Of a stretch of 64,000 nucleotides of DNA, positions 1 through 7,646 are shown piece after piece (the stretch's first letter is position 1; each line of letters starts with the position of its first letter). The translations under genes and the position numbers were made by a program. This stretch comes from Sequoia sempervirens (taxonomy: Eukaryota; Streptophyta; Pinopsida; Cupressales; Cupressaceae): assembly GCA_007258455.2 (NCBI GenBank), contig VDFB02358134.1, positions 207,870,407 through 207,934,406 of the forward strand, given 5' to 3'. The notes beneath the pieces are model-generated. The model was not told the DNA's origin. It did not search any database and was given only the letters and a program-made list of their open reading frames with translations.

Positions 1-458
1 CGATGCAGGCCGAGAGGGATAGAGGCTCCGAGCAGATACGACAGTTGATACTAGCTCAGGAGGCCTGGGCACGGGAGCGACGATCGATCAGTGCAGATCA
101 AGACCGGTACAGGCATGAGCGGAATGCCGCGAGATTGATAGCAGGACAGCGAGATGAGTTTATGCAGCAGGCTAGCTATTGGAGAGGGGTATATGAGCAG
201 GTTGTTCCAGACCTAGCGCAGCGCACAGCACGCTACGTCAGTCAGGCTCCACTGCCACCAGGGCCATCCCAGTCACTAGGGACACGCACCAGGGGTTTCA
301 GTGACTATCGGCGGACTCCGTCTCCATACGGCGGCTATCAGGGGACACCCACCCGCGAGTACCAGGGGACACCTACCCGCGAGTACCAGGGGACACCAGG
401 ACATAGGGGGTCAGCACCTGATTCTCCGCAGAGGTCAGATGTGGGCAGCTCACAGTAG
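1..458 (+). CDS. 3' end of an extra ORF, antisense to gag-pol
   Basis: Open frame from the left edge to a TAG at 456-458; the first in-frame ATG is at 3, but the true start may lie outside the window. At least 151 codons. Residues 1-75 are charged and Gln/Arg-rich, probably helical, with an ERDR...AQEAWARERR pattern; the rest is Pro/Gly/Ser/Tyr-rich and ends with three copies of an 8-residue repeat of the type YQGTPTRE. The codons look coherent and the frame is clean while the surrounding DNA is full of stops. It lies downstream of pol but on the opposite strand. Some Tat elements are known, from memory, to carry an additional ORF between pol and the 3' LTR, sometimes antisense, often with a plant mobile domain; this could be the C-terminus of such a protein. 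No domain is recognisable in the visible part. Confidence 0.5.
   Translation, partial: MQAERDRGSEQIRQLILAQEAWARERRSISADQDRYRHERNAARLIAGQRDEFMQQASYWRGVYEQVVPDLAQRTARYVSQAPLPPGPSQSLGTRTRGFSDYRRTPSPYGGYQGTPTREYQGTPTREYQGTPGHRGSAPDSPQRSDVGSSQ
336..400 (+). repeat. 24-bp in-frame tandem repeat
   Basis: Two full units (336-359, 360-383) and a partial third (384-400) of a 24-bp repeat inside the extra ORF; 24 is a multiple of 3, so it encodes an 8-residue peptide repeat and keeps the frame. Confidence 0.8.
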
Positions 459-960
459 AGCAGACAGATGCAGGACAGTGGTTATTTTTGGCAGATACAT
501 GATGGATGGGCATCGTATTGCGTGATATATGATGCAGATGTATTGTATTCAGCACATGATTTTATTATTTTGATTATGCGATGACCCTTATTGACATTAT
601 GTATGATGTTTCCTTTATGCAGCTATATGAGATGATTTATGATGTGATTCCACATACGTATATGTACGCATATTTATATGTATGACTCATGTTTTATGCT
701 TTATGTTTTTATGGATGGTGTATGGATGCACATACGGATGGATGATTTATGTCTGCTTATGTTGATATGATTTATGATGTATGATGTATGGATGCACATG
801 TGGATGGACGATTTATGTATGCTTATGCTTATATGATTTATGATGTATGATGTATGGATGCACATGTAGATGGATGACTTATGTATGCTTATATGATTTA
901 TGATGTATGATTTATGGATGCCTATGTTGATATAATTTTTGATGCAATTATATGCCAATA
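459..960. repeat. Intergenic part with 66-bp minisatellite (722-960)
   Basis: After the antisense ORF, 459-721 shows no gene. From 722, units beginning atggatgca recur at 722, 788, 854 and 914 (spacings 66, 66, 60), then decay. Each unit is built of smaller tgatttatgatgtatgatg motifs, so it probably grew from a short ATG-rich repeat. Confidence 0.75.
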
Positions 961-2330
961 ACGACCGTTATGAGGATGCGGGTAGGCGATAGGCGGCTGG
1001 GAGATTGCATTTGCCAAAAACAACCATTAATATCCTGAGAGGAAGAGGACCAACAAGAGGAACAAAGAACAAGAGTACTTGCACCAACGAAATCATAAGC
1101 TATGGTTATGATGGAAACGAAGGGTGCATGCAAAGTGGTGGAAATGCAGTGAAAATGAGATTTTGCCATCTGTGGAGCATTGATTTTTACTATAGCGTAG
1201 GGTACCAAGCACCTTGATATAGAAGACCAAGGCGAGCGAGTACTCTATGCATGAAACAAACACAGCAAACAATAAGGTTATCCCAACACCCCGAGGTCAT
1301 GATGACCTTGGTCGGGCCTGGTGCTGTAATAACCAAAAGCACACAAAGTTGTCCCAGCGTAACACAAGACCTGGAGATCTCTGTGGGTCTTACGAGGGAC
1401 AACCAAAAAGATAGCCGAAAGAACAAAAGATCAAGGTATGCCCCCACCTCAGCAGGTCAAAGCACGCCTTGGTATGACGGACCAAGGCGACCTTGACAAC
1501 TGATAGGAAGGAACCCAAAATGATAAACAAAATCCAAAAACATCAAAAGATCAAAATCAAGACAATAGGTCCTTTGCCATAGGATCACGATGATGGATGT
1601 GATTGATGAGGTCTGTTAGGAAGGGTTCATCATGTGGAGACAAAAGGTGGATGCGAGAGTAGGATGATCCAGGTGACGCGGGATGTCATCGAAGGACAAG
1701 GTCTTGTGATGCAAGGGATTCTTGTTTGTTAAGAACCAGTTAAATGTGAGCATAACCTGATAACGAAGCAAAAAAAAACTGACACAACCTACAGACCTAG
1801 GGGCTCGGGGGCCGATCAGAGATTGGCCTTGCCTACGTGAAAGCGCAGAGCCCTCGTAGTTCCAGAAAAGATCATGGATGCAGCGGAAAGGAGACCAACG
1901 GTGACCGATGATGAACAAATGCCCCAGGGGCGAATCAAATGATCAACCTTGCCTACGTGAAAGCGCAGGGGCGACGTAGTTCGACTGACAGTCACGACAT
2001 GATGGGGTCCAGATGAGAACCGACGCGGTGGATGACGCCACTTGATGACAACAACATGAGTGACGCAAGCTTAGAGTGGGATACTGAAAAGCTCAGGATT
2101 GGGGAATAGGCTAGATGGGTCGTCCAATGCTCAATTCAATATTTACCAAGCAGCCTTGGATGAGATGGGTGAGGGCAATGGTGCGGGTGAAGGCATAAAC
2201 TAACTAGGATGTCAGGTAGATAATGATTAAGCCCTCTATGGATGACGCCTGTTGCCAGGTTTTCACCACCCATACTTGTCCGAGGCGCCACCAAGAAGTG
2301 GTTTTCACCATAGGACGAATTTATTTCTCT
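961..2330 (-). other. 3' untranslated region of the gypsy element
   Basis: About 1.4 kb between pol and the left-hand features with no supported gene. On the minus strand just after the pol stop, one frame (about 2310-2150) stays open for over 50 codons and repeats a GEN-containing motif, perhaps a relic of coding sequence. Contains the duplicated GCGCTTTCACGTAGGCAAGG motif annotated separately. Confidence 0.5.
1827..1982 (-). repeat. Duplicated conserved motif in the gypsy 3' region
   Basis: CCTTGCCTACGTGAAAGCGC occurs at 1827 and 1947 (120 bp apart), each followed by a related tail ending in cgtagttc. Read on the minus strand each copy is GAACTACG(n)...TACGTAGGCAAGG-like. A similar paired ACTACG...TACGTAGGCA element recurs in untranslated parts of plant Tat elements as I recall; function unknown. 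Confidence 0.6.
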
Positions 2331-2412
2331 TGACTATTTTTGATTTTTTATTATTTTTTTTATTTATTGAGTTTTTTTTATTTTTTTTTATTTTTATTTT
2401 TTTTGATTTTTT
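2331..2412 (-). other. A-rich tract after pol
   Basis: About 80 bp that are almost pure T on the plus strand (A on the coding strand), starting 27 bp beyond the pol stop. It could include a polypurine tract, but no LTR follows it, so it is more likely a plain A-rich 3' region. Confidence 0.4.
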
Positions 2413-2438
2413 TGACCAGGTGGGGTAACCGAGCAGGC

Positions 2439-5400
2439 TTAGGAGTGGAACTTTTTCAAATGCATGACATTGATAGGCTCGTCAAGGGGGTCTCCTTCAA
2501 GAGTAGTCAACCTGTATGCCCCTGATCCATATTTAGCAGCTATGATATAGGGCCCCAACCAATTTGCCTCAAATTTTCCTTTCTTGTCTCGATCTTGCTG
2601 AGTACGTTGGTTCTCTTTAAGAACAAGCTTTCCCACCTGGAATTGGCGAGGACGAACCTTCTTGTTGTAACTACGCTTGAGGCGGTTTTGATATGCTTGC
2701 AGATGATCATAGGCCTTGATTCTGCGTTCGTCCAGTAACTCTAGCTGTGTAAGCCGTGCAACACGAGCATCCTCTTCGCTGATGAGGTTCTTAAGAGAGA
2801 TTCTCAATGATGGGATTTCAACCTCAATTGGCAAGACAGCTTCGGCACCAAACACTAGAGAGTAGGGAGTGGCGCCTGTTGGGGTGCAGATGGATGTGCG
2901 ATATGCCCAGAGGGCAGGATGAATGTGAAGGTGCCAATCTCGTCCAGTATGATTGACAACCTTTTTGAGAATACGAATGAGGGTTTTGTTGGTCGCTTCT
3001 GCCTGACCATTACCCTGGGGGTAATACGGCGTTGACCAACGGTGCTGAATATGGAAGGTTTCGCATAGGTGCTTCATGGCCTGGTTTTTGAATGGTTTTC
3101 CGTTGTCGGAAATGATGGTGGATGGGATACCATATCTGCAGAGAATATGGTATAGGATGAATTTGGAGATCTGAATGCCAGTGATTTGTGAGAGGGGGAT
3201 TGCCTCTACCCACTTGGTGAAATACTCGGTGGCGGTGATTATGAAGGTATGGCCGTCGGATGAGGGTGGGTGAATCTTGCCAATCAAGTCAAAACCCCAT
3301 TGAGAAAATGGCCATGGTGCCAGGAGGGGCTGAAGGTCTTGTGCTGGAGCATGAATTAAATCTGCATGTTGCTGACATGGGAGACACTTCTTTACAAACT
3401 CGCAAGCATCATGTTCCAGTGTAGGCCAATAATATCCTGCTCGTAAGATTCTCTTGGCTAAAGCCATACCATTTGAATGTGCCCCACAAACACCGCCATG
3501 TACCTCCGTTAATGTAGTATGGGCTTCGGTCTCATTTAGGCATCTGAGGAGGATTCCATCATACCCACGATGATAAAGCGTATCACCGACAATGACGTAT
3601 CGAGAGGAACGGTGGATAAATGATTTACGTTGGTTGCGTGTAAGTTCTGGGGGTATGGTATTGTCACGGAGGTAATTATATATGTCTTGGTACCACGGGG
3701 AGGCGGGACCTACGATATCGCACACCATGTCAGTGTCTGGGACATCATATGCAGGGATTAACAGTTGTTCGACCAGAAACTCACACTCTGTCCAATCTTT
3801 GGGCATGTCAATCAAAGAACCAATAGTGGCCATGGCATCTGCTGCTTTGTTCTGCACCCGGGGGATTTGGTCAAACTGTATGGAGGTGAAATATTTCTTG
3901 AAATCGTCCACCATGCGCTTATAGGGTAGCAGTTTGTCATCCTTTGTGAGGAATTCATCATTAACTTGTCTGATAACCAACAAGGAATCCCCAAAGACTT
4001 TCAAATGTGTAATATGCCACTGTTTTGCAATTCTAAGGCCGGTGAGGAGGGCTTCATATTCTGCCATATTGTTGGTGCAGGGAAACGCTATCCTGAATGA
4101 TTTTGGGATGTAGTCACCTTGAGGGGTGACTAAGAGAATTCCTGCCCCAGATCCACTGTGAGTGTATGAGCCATCAAAGTATAACGTCCAAGTTGGTGCT
4201 TCTGTTACTGTGTAGATTCCTTCATCTGGGAATTCAGTGTCTATTGGGTAGGCATCTACTAGTGGTGCTTCAGCCAATTGATCAGCAATAACCTGTCCTT
4301 TAATGGCTTTGCGCTCTACATACTCGATGTCAAATTCGCTTAGTAGCATGACCCATTTGGCCATGCGGCCAGTCAAGGTGGTTCTAGACAACAGATATTT
4401 CAAAGGATCAATTTTAGCAATTAATTTGACTGGGTGACTGAGCATGTAATGGCGGAGTTTCTGTGTACTGAAGACTAGTGCAAGGCATGCTTTTTCCATA
4501 GGAGAATAATTTAACTCATAGCCAACTAGTGTTCTGCTGATATAGTAGACTGCCCTTTCTTTGAGTGACTCATCGTGCTGCGCCAATAATGCCCCCAGTG
4601 CGACTGAGGTAGCAGAGATATAAAGTAGGAGGGGTTTTCCTGGAATGGGCGGCATCAAAATTGGGGGATGAGCTAAGTATTCCTTGATTTTATCAAAACC
4701 CATTTGACACTGTGCTGTCCATCGGAATGTAGAATCTTTCTTCAAAAGATGAGTAAAAGGTTGACATTTATCTGCAAGTTGGGCTATAAACCGCCGGATG
4801 GACTGCATTTTTCCCTGAAGGCTCCTTAACTGCTTTAGATTGCGTGGAGGCGGCATGTCCAGAATAGCCTTTACTTTGGCGGGATCAACTTCAATACCTC
4901 TGCGGGAGACTATGAAACCCAACAATTTCCCTGATGTGACACCAAAGACACACTTTTTTGGATTCAACCGCAACTTATAGTGCTCTAGTCGCTCAAATAT
5001 CTTCTTCAGAATGGCCGGATGTTCTGCTCGTGTCTTGGACTTCCCTAATAGGTCATCAACATAGTCTTCCATGATGATATGAATAAGGTCATGGAAGATA
5101 ACGGTCATAGCTCTCTGATATGTCGCCCCTGCATTTTTGAGACCGAAGGGCATGACATTGTAGCAGAAAGTGCCCCAAGGCGTGGTGAAGGCGGTTTTGT
5201 GTTGGTCTTCAGGTGCGATTCGGATCTGGTTATACCCGGAGAAGCCATCCATCAGGGACAACATCTCATGTCCTGCTGTTAGGTCGACCAACATGTCAAT
5301 ATTGGGTAGGGGGAAGTCGTCTTTGGGGCAGGCTTTGTTGAGATCCCTGAAGTCTGTACATATCCGAATGTCGCCATTTGGTTTAGCAACTGGCACTATG

Positions 5401-7370
5401 TTGGAGATCCATTCGGAGTAGTCGATTGGCCTGATAAATCCTGCCTCCAGCAACTTCTCTAATTCCTTCTTGACTAACAATGCGACTTGCGGATGCATCT
5501 TGCGGAGTTTTTGCTTGACAGGTTTAGCGTCTGGGTTGATGTCCAGGTGATGAACCACCAAGGCGGGATCTAAGCCTGGCATGTCTGAATATGACCAAGC
5601 GAAGTTAACAATTCCCTCCTGGAGTAGCTGCGCAAAGATTGTAAACTCTTGTTCGGAGAGTGACTTGGCTACATAGGTGATCTTAGGATTTTCAGTAGTT
5701 CCCAAATTAATCTCTTGCATCTCTTCAATCAGAATAGATGATCTGGTAGATAGCTGAGTTCCTATAAGGGGAAGATGAACATCTCCATCTTCTGGCGCCT
5801 CTGTGAGGTTTTCACCGTCAGATGCGTCCTTTATTTTTACTTTTTCCAGGTCCCGAAGTGCCTCAGGGAGGTTTTCACTAGATGACCATTTGTTATTCTT
5901 TTTATTCTCACTTTTGCGACTGGAGTGTTCATCCTCCCCCAATCCCATGAGGTTGACATATGTATCCGCAGACATAGTGACAGGCGTGCTAGTTCGTAGG
6001 TCCCAATCAATGAGCTCAGGATGGCAAAGGGATAAGCTAATGGTGCAAATGGATAGGCATTCAAACATGGAGGATAGGTCGGCGTGATCAACGTCATCGT
6101 ACGCACGTATGATGGATTCTTCCTCGGGTATGTCTTCCAATAAGCCGTCGTCCACAACTACACTATTGGCGGCATTAGACAATGTTTCGGGGCCCTTTTG
6201 CTTGCTGTCATACCCAATGCCCACATTCTTTGGCAGCAGACATGTATCAATGGGTTGTAATCGCCCTTGTTCTTGCTTTCCTAGGCCTCTGCCTTGATAG
6301 TTATGCTTTTCCACGAACTTTGTCGGCCAGGGGTACTTTTCTTGGAAGTATTCCTTGAGAGGAGTTTCTGGCTGAGGCTCTTCTTGGTAAACCCATTGGC
6401 TTATGTCTTCTTCAGGGACATCTGTCTTGATACTGGGGGATACAAAGGTGGTAGTAGGGATATTTTTGCCACGGAAGGTGACAGTCTTGTCCCTCTGTGG
6501 GGTAGCATGGGAAGGTTGACCATACTCGTGTGGCGATGGTGGCATGGTCGCTATATTGAGAGCAATGTGCATTTCATACTCACCACACCATTTGTCAATG
6601 ATCTGGACTTTTGTGAACGTAGGCTCAGTGAGGGAGGATGGAGTGGTTTTCGCAGTGGATGGTGGATGAACGGGTGATGATTGAGATGCCCCCATTTCAA
6701 CCCCAGGACAATAATGTAGATGGGGAAATGATGCCTCTAGGGCGCGGCAATATTCGAATGGTTGGGGGTCGGCATAGATGGTGACCTCCTGTCCATCGAC
6801 TGGGAATTTGAGGCATTGATGGTAGGTGGAGGGTACGGCTTGCATAGCATGGAGCCATGGACGGCCGAGGAGGAGGTTATATGGTAAGTCCAGATCAAGG
6901 ACATGACAGGTGATGTACCGAACCACCGGTCCAACTTGGACAGGAAGATTGATGATCCCTTCTGAATTCCTTTCTGCATTGTCATAAGCCTTGATTGTAA
7001 TAATCTGGTTGCTTAAGTCTGCTTGGGTATACCCCACCTGTTTTATGAATTTTAAAGTGCACAAGTTGAGGGCAGAGCCATTATCTACCAAGACCCTTTT
7101 TACTTTATGCCGAGCAACCACGACTTCAATATGTAAGGGACGATTGTGATTGGCGTCAATGTTGGGCATATCATTGTGGCTGAAGTGTAGTTGGTGGGAT
7201 GAATCCAGGTGTCCTACCAAGGCTTGGAACTGTGTAGGATCCATATTATTAGGCACATGAGTTTCCTGTAGAGCTCTATTGAGGATTTCTTGATACACAG
7301 GGGAAGACTTGAGTAAATCCAAAATGGAGATATGTGCAGGGGTCTTTCCCAGATGATCAAGGATATTATA
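2439..7370 (-). CDS. pol: Gypsy pol: protease, RT, two RNase H, integrase
   Basis: Frame runs from just after a TAG (7371-7373) to a TAA at 2439-2441, 1643 codons without interruption. The frame has no ATG near its start; its first TTG is at 7322, so it is best read as the continuation of gag in the same frame. Counting from the TTG: aspartic protease with active site DNGSA (80-84); RT with MDGFSGYNQ (691-699) and YVDD (754-757); first RNase H (about 895-1015) lacking the first catalytic Asp (LLLYISAT); archaeal-type RNase H (about 1045-1170) with D1050, E1089, D1112, D1162; integrase zinc site H1275, H1282, C1313, C1316 and catalytic D1345, D1406, E1442 with DD35E spacing. All catalytic residues except those of the first RNase H are present. 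Roles: Gag-Pol cleavage, cDNA synthesis, RNA removal, chromosomal insertion. Confidence 0.93.
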   Translation of the reverse strand, partial: YNILDHLGKTPAHISILDLLKSSPVYQEILNRALQETHVPNNMDPTQFQALVGHLDSSHQLHFSHNDMPNIDANHNRPLHIEVVVARHKVKRVLVDNGSALNLCTLKFIKQVGYTQADLSNQIITIKAYDNAERNSEGIINLPVQVGPVVRYITCHVLDLDLPYNLLLGRPWLHAMQAVPSTYHQCLKFPVDGQEVTIYADPQPFEYCRALEASFPHLHYCPGVEMGASQSSPVHPPSTAKTTPSSLTEPTFTKVQIIDKWCGEYEMHIALNIATMPPSPHEYGQPSHATPQRDKTVTFRGKNIPTTTFVSPSIKTDVPEEDISQWVYQEEPQPETPLKEYFQEKYPWPTKFVEKHNYQGRGLGKQEQGRLQPIDTCLLPKNVGIGYDSKQKGPETLSNAANSVVVDDGLLEDIPEEESIIRAYDDVDHADLSSMFECLSICTISLSLCHPELIDWDLRTSTPVTMSADTYVNLMGLGEDEHSSRKSENKKNNKWSSSENLPEALRDLEKVKIKDASDGENLTEAPEDGDVHLPLIGTQLSTRSSILIEEMQEINLGTTENPKITYVAKSLSEQEFTIFAQLLQEGIVNFAWSYSDMPGLDPALVVHHLDINPDAKPVKQKLRKMHPQVALLVKKELEKLLEAGFIRPIDYSEWISNIVPVAKPNGDIRICTDFRDLNKACPKDDFPLPNIDMLVDLTAGHEMLSLMDGFSGYNQIRIAPEDQHKTAFTTPWGTFCYNVMPFGLKNAGATYQRAMTVIFHDLIHIIMEDYVDDLLGKSKTRAEHPAILKKIFERLEHYKLRLNPKKCVFGVTSGKLLGFIVSRRGIEVDPAKVKAILDMPPPRNLKQLRSLQGKMQSIRRFIAQLADKCQPFTHLLKKDSTFRWTAQCQMGFDKIKEYLAHPPILMPPIPGKPLLLYISATSVALGALLAQHDESLKERAVYYISRTLVGYELNYSPMEKACLALVFSTQKLRHYMLSHPVKLIAKIDPLKYLLSRTTLTGRMAKWVMLLSEFDIEYVERKAIKGQVIADQLAEAPLVDAYPIDTEFPDEGIYTVTEAPTWTLYFDGSYTHSGSGAGILLVTPQGDYIPKSFRIAFPCTNNMAEYEALLTGLRIAKQWHITHLKVFGDSLLVIRQVNDEFLTKDDKLLPYKRMVDDFKKYFTSIQFDQIPRVQNKAADAMATIGSLIDMPKDWTECEFLVEQLLIPAYDVPDTDMVCDIVGPASPWYQDIYNYLRDNTIPPELTRNQRKSFIHRSSRYVIVGDTLYHRGYDGILLRCLNETEAHTTLTEVHGGVCGAHSNGMALAKRILRAGYYWPTLEHDACEFVKKCLPCQQHADLIHAPAQDLQPLLAPWPFSQWGFDLIGKIHPPSSDGHTFIITATEYFTKWVEAIPLSQITGIQISKFILYHILCRYGIPSTIISDNGKPFKNQAMKHLCETFHIQHRWSTPYYPQGNGQAEATNKTLIRILKKVVNHTGRDWHLHIHPALWAYRTSICTPTGATPYSLVFGAEAVLPIEVEIPSLRISLKNLISEEDARVARLTQLELLDERRIKAYDHLQAYQNRLKRSYNKKVRPRQFQVGKLVLKENQRTQQDRDKKGKFEANWLGPYIIAAKYGSGAYRLTTLEGDPLDEPINVMHLKKFHS

Positions 7371-7646
7371 CTAGGAAGTTACAGGAGTAGGTTGAGCGGG
7401 TGTGGAGGCTGCGGGAACGGTGATACGGGCCCGTCGTGTGGTAACAGCACATTGGGGGTCTTTAGCTTTGATGTGTATCATGGATACACGAGGTTCTACC
7501 TGCTCAATGTAATGAATAACACCCTCGTAATTGAGGGGTACACTCTTGTAGCTTACGTTATTTGTGCTGTTATTTTGAGGATTAGTATTGGAAGTGCTCG
7601 GGCCTTGGTTATGATTTGGGAAAGCGTTTTGATAAATTTGTAACTA
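7371..7646 (-). other. Gag-pol linker bounded by two in-frame TAG codons
   Basis: Gag ends with TAG at 7644-7646 and pol begins after TAG at 7371-7373. The 90 codons between are open in the same frame (10238 minus 7322 is divisible by 3). They contain an EQVEPRVSM motif and a short basic TTRRAR stretch, as expected in the linker before Tat protease. Each TAG is one C-to-T change from CAG in a CHG context, or could be a readthrough site; no frameshift signal is needed. Confidence 0.85.

Noticed and set aside
961..2330. Searched for a 3' LTR of the gypsy element
   Set aside because: No stretch matches 11676-13490, including the distinctive minisatellite and TATA context, so none is called.
3010..7643. 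Frames antisense to gypsy pol and within the linker (for example 6294-6677, 7332-7643)
   Set aside because: Shadows of the pol and linker coding strand with no domain content.
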